From Dechloromonas denitrificans (GTDB taxonomy: Bacteria > Pseudomonadota > Gammaproteobacteria > Burkholderiales > Rhodocyclaceae), in contig NZ_LODL01000040.1 in the NCBI RefSeq assembly GCF_001551835.1, positions 64,980 to 107,679 of the forward strand: a DNA stretch of 42,700 nt. The letters run 5' to 3'. Under the pieces are notes generated by a model. That model was not told where the DNA came from. It made no database searches and saw nothing but the letters and a program-made list of their open reading frames with translations. This document shows, one piece after another, positions 1 through 9,239 of the stretch (positions are counted from its first letter, which is position 1; every line of letters starts with the position of its first letter). Position numbers and translations under genes: made by a program.

Positions 1-24
1 TGGGAATTCCTTTTCCGGTGGCAC

Positions 25-90
25 GTCATTCCGGGCTTGCCCCGGAATCCAGTCGCATTGCCTCTGGATTCCCGCCTACGCGGGAATGAC
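25..90. repeat. REP-like inverted repeat
   Basis: Two arms face each other: 25-52 begins GTCATTCC and ends GGAATCCAG, and 64-90 begins CTGGATTCC and ends GGGAATGAC. They are imperfect reverse complements, and each arm contains its own smaller palindrome (CCGGGCTTGCCCCGG and CCCGCCTACGCGGG). This GTCATTCC...GGAATCCAG type of dispersed palindrome is common between genes in many proteobacteria. It lies just past the stop codon of the acyl-CoA synthetase gene, so it may also act as a transcript-end hairpin. I saw no second copy in the window. Confidence 0.75.
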
Positions 91-99
91 GGAGAGGGA

Positions 100-1737
100 T
101 TACTCGATGGCGAGCGCGGAGTTGGCGTGCTGGCGCAGGACGTATTTCTGGATCTTGCCGGTCGACGTCTTCGGCAATTCGCCGAACACCACCTGCTTCG
201 GTACCTTGAAGCGGGCCAGGTGGGCGCGGCAATGCTCGATGATCTCGGCCTCCGTGGTCGGCACGCCGTCCTTCAGCTCGATGAAGGCGGCCGGCACTTC
301 GCCCCACTTGTCGTCGGGCTTGGCGACCACCGCGGCGGCGATCACCGACGGATGGCGATAGAGCACATCCTCGACTTCGAGCGAGGAGATGTTCTCGCCG
401 CCGGAAATGATGATGTCCTTGGAACGATCCTTGATCTTGACGTAGCCGTCGCTATGCACCACCGCCAGGTCGCCGGTGTGGAACCAGCCGCCGGCGAAGG
501 CTTCCTCGGTCGCCTTCGGGTTCTTCAGGTAACCCTTCATCACCAGGTTGCCGCGGAACATGATCTCGCCCATCGTTTCGCCATCCCAGGGCACCGGTTC
601 GAGACTGACCGGATCGCGCACTTCGATCGCTTCCTGCATGTGATAACGCACACCCTGGCGGCCGTTACGGGCAGCCCGCAGGTCGATCGGCAGCTTGTCC
701 CATTCCGGATGCTTGGCGCAGACCGCGGCCGGGCCGTAGGTTTCGGTCAGGCCGTAGACATGGGTGATGTTGAAGCCCATCTGCTCGGCACCTTCGATGA
801 TCGCGGCCGGGGGCGCCGCGCCGGCGATCAGGCCGTTGACCTGATGCTCGATGCCTTCCTTCAGCGCGGTCGGGGCGTTGATCATCATGCCGTACACAAT
901 CGGCGCGCCGCACATGTGGCTGACCTTGTGTTCCTTGATCAGGCCGAAGATCAGGGCCGGATCGACCTTGCGCAGGCAGACGCTGGTCCCGGCATTGGCC
1001 GCCAGCGTCCACGGGAAGCACCAGCCGTTGCAATGGAACATCGGCAGCGTCCACAGATAGACCGAATGCGGTGGCATGCCCCAGGAAATGATGTTGGAGG
1101 CCGCATTCAGGTAGGCGCCGCGATGGTGATAGACGACGCCCTTCGGATTGCCGGTGGTGCCCGAGGTGTAGTTCAGGGCGATGGCATCCCACTCATTGTC
1201 CGGCAGTTGCCAGGCGAAATCGGGCTCGCCTTCGTTCAGCAAGGCCTCGTAATCCTTTTCGCCGAGCGCTTCGCCGCCGGTGAATTCCGGATCGAGGGTA
1301 TCGATGACGATCGGCTGCGGCCCGTCGAGCAGCGCCAGCGCGCCTTTGACGATGGCGGAGAATTCCGGATCGGTGATCAGTACCTTGGCTTCGCCATGGG
1401 CCAGCATGAAGGCGATGGCTTCGGCGTCGAGGCGGGTGTTCAGGGTATTGAGCACGGCGCCGATCATCGGCACGCCGAAATGGCACTCGAACATCGGCGC
1501 CGAGTTGGGCAGCATCACGGCGACCGTGTCGCCCTTGCCGATACCGCGATTTTTCAGGGCGGAAGCCAGCTGACGACAACGGTCGTAGCTTTCCTTCCAG
1601 GTGTATTGACGGGCCCCCTGGATGACGGAAATACGCTTCGGATAGATAAACGCCGAGCGCTCGATAAAGCTCAGCGGGGAAAGCGGAACATAATTGGCCG
1701 GGTTCTGTTCGAGCCCGACGGTATACGGGTTGGCCAC
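100..1737 (-). CDS. acyl-CoA synthetase (AMP-forming fatty acid-CoA ligase)
   Basis: 545-aa member of the ANL adenylating superfamily, predicted to activate a carboxylic acid (probably a medium or long acyl chain) to acyl-CoA through an acyl-adenylate in the cytoplasm. Visible motifs are the phosphate-binding loop YTSGTTGNPKG near residue 189, GLTETYGP, the hinge region GWFHTGDL followed by KDRSKDIIISGGENIS, and the C-terminal catalytic lysine motif PKTSTGKIQKYVLR. The length fits full-length enzymes of the family. The start is GTG at 1737, with a GAGGAGA ribosome site a few bases upstream. It is divergent from the sensor-kinase pair at 1897, with a 159-bp gap that holds a perfect TGTAAC-N5-GTTACA palindrome. 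Substrate specificity cannot be read from the sequence. Confidence 0.93.
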   Translation of the reverse strand: MANPYTVGLEQNPANYVPLSPLSFIERSAFIYPKRISVIQGARQYTWKESYDRCRQLASALKNRGIGKGDTVAVMLPNSAPMFECHFGVPMIGAVLNTLNTRLDAEAIAFMLAHGEAKVLITDPEFSAIVKGALALLDGPQPIVIDTLDPEFTGGEALGEKDYEALLNEGEPDFAWQLPDNEWDAIALNYTSGTTGNPKGVVYHHRGAYLNAASNIISWGMPPHSVYLWTLPMFHCNGWCFPWTLAANAGTSVCLRKVDPALIFGLIKEHKVSHMCGAPIVYGMMINAPTALKEGIEHQVNGLIAGAAPPAAIIEGAEQMGFNITHVYGLTETYGPAAVCAKHPEWDKLPIDLRAARNGRQGVRYHMQEAIEVRDPVSLEPVPWDGETMGEIMFRGNLVMKGYLKNPKATEEAFAGGWFHTGDLAVVHSDGYVKIKDRSKDIIISGGENISSLEVEDVLYRHPSVIAAAVVAKPDDKWGEVPAAFIELKDGVPTTEAEIIEHCRAHLARFKVPKQVVFGELPKTSTGKIQKYVLRQHANSALAIE

Positions 1738-1840
1738 AAATATCTCCTCACGATTCTTGCGAAAACGCTGTTCTCTTTTTTGGGGCTTTTTTTATAGCTG
1801 GCGAGGATGGCAAAACACTCTTGCTGAACTATTGGCAGAA

Positions 1841-1857
1841 TGTAACGAATGGTTACA
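1841..1857. promoter_or_regulatory. candidate operator, TGTAAC-N5-GTTACA palindrome
   Basis: A perfect 6-bp inverted repeat with a 5-bp spacer lies between the divergent acyl-CoA synthetase and hybrid-kinase genes. The symmetry and 11-bp half-site spacing fit a dimeric regulator such as a winged-helix response regulator. The only regulator gene next to it is the one at 3918, so that protein is the obvious candidate ligand. This is inference; no promoter elements near it are convincing. Confidence 0.4.
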
Positions 1858-1896
1858 CCCACCGAGTCAGCCAACCGAGTGCTCTAGAATCGCCCC

Positions 1897-3921
1897 ATGG
1901 AAACTGCCCCGCCCGCCCCCGACATTGCCCAGCGCTACGAGATGCTGCAGGCCGGGCTCGACCTGCTCGACCAGGGCATCACCGTCTTCGACGGCAATCT
2001 GCGCCTGGTTGCCTGGAACCAGCCCTTTCTCCGGCTGCTCGATTTCCCGGATGATCTGGCCGAGGTCGGCACGCCGTTCGAGACTTTCATCCGCCACAAT
2101 GCGCTGCGCGGCGAATACGGCCCGGGCGACCCGGAAAGCCAGATTGCCGAGCGCGTCGCCGCCGCCGCCAATTTCGCCGCCCATGTCACCGAGCGTCAGC
2201 GGCCGAACGGCCGGGTCCTGCTGCTGCGAGGCGAACCCTTGCCGCACAAGGGCTTCGTCACGCTGTACAGCGACATTACCGAACAGCGCTACATCGAGAA
2301 CCTGACCGAGCATCAGAACATCCAGCTCGAAGAACGCGTCCGCCGGCGGACGGCACAGCTGGAAAACGCCAACGCCAACCTGACCCGGGCCAATACCGAA
2401 AACACCCGCATCACCGCCGCGCTGCGCCGCAGCGAGGAACGGCTGCGCCTGATCAACGACACCATTCCCATCCTGATCGGCTACGTCGACAAGCACGAGG
2501 TCTATCAGTACGCCAACAAGGGCTACTCGGACTGGTACGGCGATCCGGAAAATGGCGTCATTGGCCGGGCGGTACGCGACGTCGTCGGCGATCACGTCTA
2601 CGGCCAGGTCCGCGACCCGGTGCGCAAGGCGCTAGGCGGCCAGCAGATGACCTACGAATACCAGATGGAGCGTCAGGGGCAGACCGTCTTCGCGCGCAGC
2701 ACGCTGGTCCCGGAAACGACGCCGGAAGGCGAGACGCTCGGCTTCTTCGTCTTCTCGCACGAAATCACCGAACAGAAGCGGATGCAGGCGGCGCTGGTCC
2801 AGGCCCAGAAAATGGAGGCCATCGGGCAGTTGACCGGCGGACTCGCCCACGACTTCAACAACCTGCTCACCGTCGTCATCGGCAACCTGGCCGCCTTGCA
2901 GGATCACCGGCCGAACGATGCCGAGGTCAATGAATTCGTCGAGCCGGCGCTGCAATCGGCCCGCCGCGGCGTACAGCTGATCAAGCGGCTGCTCACTTTC
3001 TCGCGGCAGCAGCCACTGGAGCCGCAGGCGGTCGATATCGGCCGGCTGATCAGCGGCCTGTCGAAACTGGTTCGCCGCTCGCTGCCGGAGTCGATCGCCG
3101 TGTCCACCGACCTGGCCGGCGCCTCGCTGCATGCGCTGGTCGACCCGGGGCAACTGGAAAGCGCCCTGCTCAACTTCGCGCTGAACTCGCGCGATGCGAT
3201 GCCGGAGGGCGGCCGCCTGCATGTCGCGGCGCGCGCCGTCGAATTGACCAGCGATGCCGGCGCCTTCGACGTGCCGGCCGGCAGCTACGCGATGATCGAA
3301 GTCGCCGACAACGGCTGCGGCATGGACGCGGCAACCCTGTCCCGCGTCTTCGAGCCCTTCTTCACCACCAAGCGCTTCGGCCTGGGCAGCGGCCTCGGGC
3401 TGTCGATGGCCTACGGTTTCGTCAAGCAGTCGGGCGGCGGCATTTCGATCCAGAGCCAGCCCGGCCAGGGCACCACCGTGCTGATGGTGCTGCCGCTGAC
3501 CACGCCGGAACTGGACGTCGATCTGCCAGAGGACGACATCCAACTCGCGCACGGCGGCGAACTGGTCCTGCTCGTCGAGGACGAACCGAACGTCCGCCGC
3601 GTCGTCCGCCAGTTGCTGATCGATCTCGGCTACCCGGTGATCGAGGCGGAAAATGGCGCCCAGGCGCTGGAAATGATCGAACATATCCCGGACATCGCCA
3701 TCGTCGTCAGCGACGTCATCATGCCCGGCGGCATCAACGGCCGGCAACTGGCAGATGCCGTGCTGTCCGGCCACCCGCAGATGCGCATCGTGCTGATGAG
3801 CGGTTATACCGACGAAGGCGATGAAGCGGGCGTGGTCAGCGACCTGCCCATCCTGGCCAAGCCCTTCGTCCGCCAGGACCTGGTGCGGGCCTTGCAACGA
3901 GCCAACAAAGAGAAACCATGA
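1897..3921 (+). CDS. PAS-domain hybrid sensor histidine kinase with receiver
   Basis: 674-aa soluble hybrid kinase with no membrane segment, so it probably senses a cytoplasmic cue. Order: an N-terminal PAS-like domain (about 15-135, ending in an LYSDITEQR motif), a coiled coil (about 140-190), a second PAS domain (about 190-300, ending FSHEITEQKR), a dimerisation/phosphoacceptor helix with His318 in GGLAHDFNN, an ATPase domain with N box (NFALNSRDAMPEGG), G1 (VADNGCGM), F box (FEPFFTTK) and G2 (GLGSGLGLS), then a C-terminal receiver with LLVEDEP and phosphoacceptor Asp606 in SDVIMPGG. Its last codons overlap the response regulator gene by 4 bp (ATGA), so the two are co-translated. The receiver has no output domain of its own, so it may be an internal phosphate sink or relay. 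Confidence 0.92.
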   Translation: METAPPAPDIAQRYEMLQAGLDLLDQGITVFDGNLRLVAWNQPFLRLLDFPDDLAEVGTPFETFIRHNALRGEYGPGDPESQIAERVAAAANFAAHVTERQRPNGRVLLLRGEPLPHKGFVTLYSDITEQRYIENLTEHQNIQLEERVRRRTAQLENANANLTRANTENTRITAALRRSEERLRLINDTIPILIGYVDKHEVYQYANKGYSDWYGDPENGVIGRAVRDVVGDHVYGQVRDPVRKALGGQQMTYEYQMERQGQTVFARSTLVPETTPEGETLGFFVFSHEITEQKRMQAALVQAQKMEAIGQLTGGLAHDFNNLLTVVIGNLAALQDHRPNDAEVNEFVEPALQSARRGVQLIKRLLTFSRQQPLEPQAVDIGRLISGLSKLVRRSLPESIAVSTDLAGASLHALVDPGQLESALLNFALNSRDAMPEGGRLHVAARAVELTSDAGAFDVPAGSYAMIEVADNGCGMDAATLSRVFEPFFTTKRFGLGSGLGLSMAYGFVKQSGGGISIQSQPGQGTTVLMVLPLTTPELDVDLPEDDIQLAHGGELVLLVEDEPNVRRVVRQLLIDLGYPVIEAENGAQALEMIEHIPDIAIVVSDVIMPGGINGRQLADAVLSGHPQMRIVLMSGYTDEGDEAGVVSDLPILAKPFVRQDLVRALQRANKEKP

Positions 3922-4649
3922 GCGAAGCGGATGCCCACAAACTGATCATCATCGTCGAGGACGACCCCGATGTCGCCCGCATCATCGAACAGGTGCTCAG
4001 CGACTTTTCCTTCCGCACCGTCTGGTGCCGCAGCGCCGGCGACCTGCTGCGCCGCCTGCGCTCGCTGACCCCCGACCTGTGCATCATCGACCTCGGCCTG
4101 CCCGACATGGACGGCCTCGAAGTCATGCAGCGGGTGCGCAGCCAGTCGGGCTGCGGCATCGTCATCCTGACCGGGCGCGCCCATGTCAGCGACCGCGTCA
4201 TGGGTCTCGAACTAGGGGCCGATGATTACGTGCTGAAGCCTTTCGAGCCGCGCGAGCTGGTCGCCCGCGTCCGCAGCATCCTGCGCCGCCGGGAAACGGC
4301 GAGCAACAGCGGCGCCCGCCAGGTCGCCGAATTCTCCGGCTGGCGCTTCAATCTCGGCAACAATGCGCTGCATGCACCGAACGGCGAGGAACACCTGCTC
4401 AGCACCTCGGAAGCCGACTTGCTCAAGGTATTCGTCAACAACCCGAACCGTATCCTGCAGCGCGAGCAACTGATGGGCACCCGCGACCTGGCGCCAACCG
4501 ACCGCAGCATCGACGTCCGCATCTCCCGACTACGCCGCAAGCTGGAACCGGATCCGCAAAGCCCGGCCTTCATCAAGACCGTCTATGGCGCCGGCTATCT
4601 CTTTCTGGCGACGGTCAACTGGCCGACGGAGAATCAGGCGGGGGGTTGA
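3918..4649 (+). CDS. OmpR-family response regulator
   Basis: 243-aa two-domain regulator. The receiver has the acidic pair EDD at 14-16, phosphoacceptor Asp58 in IIDLGLPD, and Lys in the VLKPFEP motif. The C-terminal winged helix (about 135-232) contains the recognition segment RSIDVRISRLRRKLE and the terminal VYGAGYLF hairpin typical of OmpR/PhoB proteins. It starts inside the stop codon of the hybrid kinase gene, so the kinase is its likely partner. Targets are unknown; the palindrome at 1841 is a candidate. A GC-rich imperfect hairpin with no T-run follows the stop codon around 4640-4664. Confidence 0.92.
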   Translation: MSEADAHKLIIIVEDDPDVARIIEQVLSDFSFRTVWCRSAGDLLRRLRSLTPDLCIIDLGLPDMDGLEVMQRVRSQSGCGIVILTGRAHVSDRVMGLELGADDYVLKPFEPRELVARVRSILRRRETASNSGARQVAEFSGWRFNLGNNALHAPNGEEHLLSTSEADLLKVFVNNPNRILQREQLMGTRDLAPTDRSIDVRISRLRRKLEPDPQSPAFIKTVYGAGYLFLATVNWPTENQAGG

Positions 4650-4678
4650 GTCGTAAGCCCCCTTCGTGCCCGATGCAG

Positions 4679-5119
4679 TCAGTCAGGCTTTGCTTTACCG
4701 ACGATGGATTCAATACTTTGTGGGGTTAAAGAAAGCGTAAGAACTTCGTCCCCCATTAATACGCTGCATCCGGGGCATTTATCCCAATACTCCATAACTT
4801 CGGAATGAGGAACCCCTCGTCCTTCTTTGATTTCCCAGCTATAGCCACATTTTGGACATCGAGCCAATGCTGCGATATATCGGCTCTCAAAAAAACGTAG
4901 AAATACGAAAGCGGCGCCAGGGCCAACAATCATTCCTAAGAAAACCTTGTCTCCCGGGTTAGGGGGCGAGTTTGGCGCAACAAAATTCCAGATGATTGCG
5001 CCACCAACTCCAAGCAAATATCCAATCAAAACAATCACGTTTCGCTTTGAACGGTTGCTGCGTGCCAGGGCCTTTGCCTCACGAATTTTAGATGCAACAT
5101 CTGGCGCGATGTACGGCAT
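4679..5119 (-). CDS. hypothetical membrane protein with C-terminal zinc ribbon
   Basis: 146 aa, family not recognised. A short basic N-terminus is followed by two hydrophobic segments (about 27-47 and 59-79), then a cytoplasmic-type tail with two cysteine knuckles, CPKC (Cys88/Cys91) and CPGC (Cys115/Cys118), which look like one zinc-ribbon site. ATG at 5119 is used; an in-frame TTG at 5131 would add four residues. Neither start has a clear ribosome site. The gene is visibly more AT-rich than its neighbours and sits between a conserved regulator gene and an IS element, which suggests recent acquisition. It could be a small membrane regulator or part of an accessory module; no function can be assigned. 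Confidence 0.6.
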   Translation of the reverse strand: MPYIAPDVASKIREAKALARSNRSKRNVIVLIGYLLGVGGAIIWNFVAPNSPPNPGDKVFLGMIVGPGAAFVFLRFFESRYIAALARCPKCGYSWEIKEGRGVPHSEVMEYWDKCPGCSVLMGDEVLTLSLTPQSIESIVGKAKPD

Positions 5120-5204
5120 GGAGAAACCCAAACATGTTCAAGCAATAGAGATAATTAATCATACAGCATAACAGTTGGCTACTATTGGCCGACAGCTGGC
5201 GCAT

Positions 5205-5231
5205 AAAAAGGGGGCTGAAAATCAGCCCCCT
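5205..5231 (-). terminator. perfect hairpin with T-run abutting the left IS end
   Basis: GGGGGCTGA (5210-5218) pairs with TCAGCCCCC (5222-5230) around an AAA loop, extended by an A5209-T5231 pair. Read leftward on the minus strand, the stem is followed by five T residues, as in an intrinsic terminator. The stem ends exactly where the IS inverted repeat begins, so it may be the IS target hairpin or part of the element. Confidence 0.6.
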
Positions 5232-5244
5232 CAGACTGCTGACG

Positions 5245-5273
5245 AACCCCCGATTTTTCGGGGGTTTTGTTTT
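5245..5273 (+). terminator. terminator-like hairpin in left IS end, facing inward
   Basis: AACCCCCGA (5245-5253) pairs with TCGGGGGTT (5258-5266) around a TTTT loop and is followed by TTGTTTTT. Read rightward it is a good intrinsic terminator that would stop transcription entering the element from the left, antisense to the transposase. Confidence 0.65.
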
Positions 5274-5303
5274 TCTGTTTGGAAATCAGGCTGATTTCCG
5301 GAT

Positions 5304-6778
5304 TCAAGACGAAACGAGGCGGATTGTGAAGTTTGCCTGGAGAAACCCGACCTGCCAGCGATAGCGGGCGGATTGGGCGGAAAACTGGGTTCGGGCAAGG
5401 ATTTTGAGCAGTAAGGCGGCGGCCTTCCTGGCCAGCAACAGGGCCATCTTCTTCATGTTCTGACAGGCAGCCGAGAGCAGGCACTGCGCCTGCACCTTGG
5501 CCAGCCCCCGGAAACGGGCGTAACGGTGGCCGTGCAACTCCTTGGCATCGGCAAAGCTGCGCTCCACGGTTTCCTTGCGTCGGGCGTACAGCCGTTTGCC
5601 CAGGTCGGTCAGGCGATTGGCGTTGATCGCGCTTCCTTGCACGCTTCCCAGAGATGCCGGGTGACGAGCTTCTGGTGACTCCTGCTCTGCGTACATTGCG
5701 CTCGTTGGGCACAATCGGCGCAATGTTTGGGATTTGAGGCATATTCCCGATAGCCCAGCCGGTTGGTCGTCCGGTACGGCAGGACTTCACCGGTCGGGCA
5801 GCGGTAGCAATCCTGTACCGCATCGTAGAGATAGTCCCGCTTGTAGAAATAGCCATCGCGGTGGCTCGGTCGCTTGTAGCCCATCACCCCGAACAGTTCC
5901 CGGTCAAGGATGCCCTTGCAGACTTGGGGAGTGAAATACCCGGCATCCAGACCGACGGCACCCACAGCCAACTCAAAGCGTTCCTTGGCCCGATCCAGGC
6001 GGGCAAGGTACGGTTGGCTGTCGTGGACATTGCCCGGCGTGACATGGGTATCGACGATCAGGGCATGCACGCCATCGACGGTGCGGTGATCCAGATAGAA
6101 GAAGCCGGTCGGCTTGTTGTCGCGGGCCATGAAGCCTGCGTCGGGATCGACCGTACTGACCTTAATTTCCTTGGTCGGCGGGGCCGAGTCATCGTCATCG
6201 CGCTTGAGCGGCTTCTTGCCGGCAGCGACCCGATCAGCCTCGATCGCCGCATCGAGTTCGGCCAGGTAGGCCGCCGGGGTTTGTTCAAGCTGATGGATTT
6301 CAAAGTGCCGTTTGTTGGCGTTGGCCTTCAGGTGGGTGCTGTCGGTGTAGAGCACACGCCCACCAATCAGCTTGTGCTCGATGGCTTGCTCGACAATACC
6401 GTCGAAGATGCGTTGCTCGATGTCCGTGCCGACAAACCGGCGACGACGGTTCTGCGACAGCGTTGAGGCATCCGGGACCTTGTCCGTCAGGCGAAAGCCG
6501 AGAAACCAGCGGTAGGCAACATTGACTTCGATTTCCTTGACCAGTCGCCGCTCGGAGCGAATCCCGAACAGATAGCCGATGAATAGCATTTTGAACAACA
6601 CCACCGGATCAACGGCCGGTCGGCCATTGTTCTCGCAGTAAAGGTGCTGGGTCGCTTCGCGGATGAAATCAAACCGGATGTGCTGGTCGAGCAGTCGGAG
6701 CAAGTGGTCTTTCGGGACCAGTTGCTCCAACGTCACCATCTCCAGTTCCGTCTGGGCAGGGGAGGCAGGCTTGAGCAT
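5304..6778 (-). pseudogene. IS1182-family transposase, frameshifted
   Basis: The coding sequence starts at ATG 6778 (MLKPASPAQTEL) and runs in one frame to a stop at 5609. The rest continues in another frame to a stop at 5304. The N-terminal part has the family's LVPKDHLLRLLD, YTDSTHLKANANK and GLDAGYFTPQVC segments; the downstream part holds LYARRKETVERSFADAKELHG, which normally follows without a break. The break lies at 5628-5632, where the plus strand reads CGCGC; removing one CG restores a continuous protein, so a 2-bp duplication is the simplest explanation. The region that normally carries the last acidic catalytic residue is downstream of the break, so the product is probably inactive. 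Programmed frameshifting is possible but there is no obvious slippery run. Confidence 0.85.
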
Positions 6779-6789
6779 GCCAACATTAT

Positions 6790-6824
6790 AAAAAAACAAA
6801 GCCCCCAAACGATTGGAGGCTTTG
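6790..6824 (-). terminator. terminator-like hairpin in right IS end, facing inward
   Basis: On the minus strand a 12-bp stem (6824-6797, CAAAGCCTCCAA paired with TTGGGGGCTTTG, one G-T pair) closes a TCGT loop and is followed by seven T residues (6796-6790). It would stop leftward transcription coming from typA before it reaches the transposase start at 6778. It may serve as the present typA terminator. Confidence 0.7.
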
Positions 6825-6835
6825 TCAGCAATCTG

Positions 6836-6861
6836 AAGGCGCCCCATTGGGTCGCCTTTTT
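6836..6861 (+). terminator. hairpin with T-run abutting the right IS end
   Basis: AAGGCG (6836-6841) pairs with CGCCTT (6853-6858), extended inward by CCC/GGG around an ATT loop with one mismatch, followed on the plus strand by a T5 run. It starts at the first base after the IS end. It was probably part of the typA 3' region before the IS arrived. Confidence 0.55.
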
Positions 6862-6906
6862 GCACTGCGCCACCAGCAGCTTGGCCGGCAGCAGAATCAG
6901 CGCTGC

Positions 6907-8748
<1,842 letters not shown>

Positions 8749-8825
8749 GGGATTGGGAATGGCCTGAAAAATCAAAGGCGTGATTCTACCACCCCATGCT
8801 GCGACGCAACATCCCCGATCCGCTT

Positions 8826-9215
8826 TTATCCTTCTTTATTACGCATGAAGTCGGCGGTATTGAAGAAATTATTCAGCAGTACCTTGCGAATATCTTCCTC
8901 GATACCAACGTCGCCCATCGCCAGCACCATGCAGGCGACCCACTGATCGCGCTCCTGGGTGCCGATGGTAAAGGGCATGTGGCGCGCCCGCAGACGCGGA
9001 TGACCGAACTTTTCAACGAACAGGTCCGGCCCGCCGAACCAGCCGGACAGGAACATGTAGAGCTTGTCGCGCGAGCCTTGCAGGCTCTCCGGGTGCATGG
9101 CACGCAATTCGCTGAACTGCGGCGTGGTGTCCATCAGTGCGTAAAAGCGGTCGCAGAGCTTGCCGACGACAGCGTCGCCGCCGATTTTTTCGTAAATGGT
9201 GCTGGTGTTTTCCAT
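8826..9215 (-). CDS. group II truncated haemoglobin
   Basis: 129-aa single-domain 2/2 globin of the trHbO type. Visible features are Phe-Tyr at the B9/B10 positions (CDRFYALMD), the HPRLRARHMPF segment whose last His is the probable proximal haem ligand, and the conserved Trp in ERDQW (G8). Family members bind O2, NO or peroxide; the exact role here is unknown. It lies 24 bp after ygiQ and 77 bp before typA, all on the minus strand, so it may share a transcript with ygiQ. Confidence 0.92.
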   Translation of the reverse strand: MENTSTIYEKIGGDAVVGKLCDRFYALMDTTPQFSELRAMHPESLQGSRDKLYMFLSGWFGGPDLFVEKFGHPRLRARHMPFTIGTQERDQWVACMVLAMGDVGIEEDIRKVLLNNFFNTADFMRNKEG

Positions 9216-9239
9216 GACTATTTCAGCAGAAAATAAAGT

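Larger units (their letters stand above)
5232..6835 (-). mobile_element. IS1182-family insertion sequence
   Basis: About 1.6 kb. The ends are imperfect inverted repeats: CAGACTGCTGAC from 5232 and, on the opposite strand, CAGATTGCTGAC from 6835, each followed by a GC-rich hairpin and a T-run. Between them lies one transposase coding region of IS1182 type, now frameshifted. A further palindrome (GGAAATCAG at 5281 and its complement at 5291-5299) sits just past the transposase stop codon. No direct target repeat is evident: the flanks are CAGCCCCCT on the left and AAGGCGCCCC on the right. Exact boundaries may differ by a few bases. Confidence 0.85.

Noticed and set aside
25..90. CRISPR repeat
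   Set aside because: Only one inverted pair and no spaced direct repeats in the window; it is a REP-like palindrome.
37..1797. Plus-strand open frame of 586 codons over the acyl-CoA synthetase gene
   Set aside because: Antisense shadow of the acyl-CoA synthetase gene; no domain recognised.
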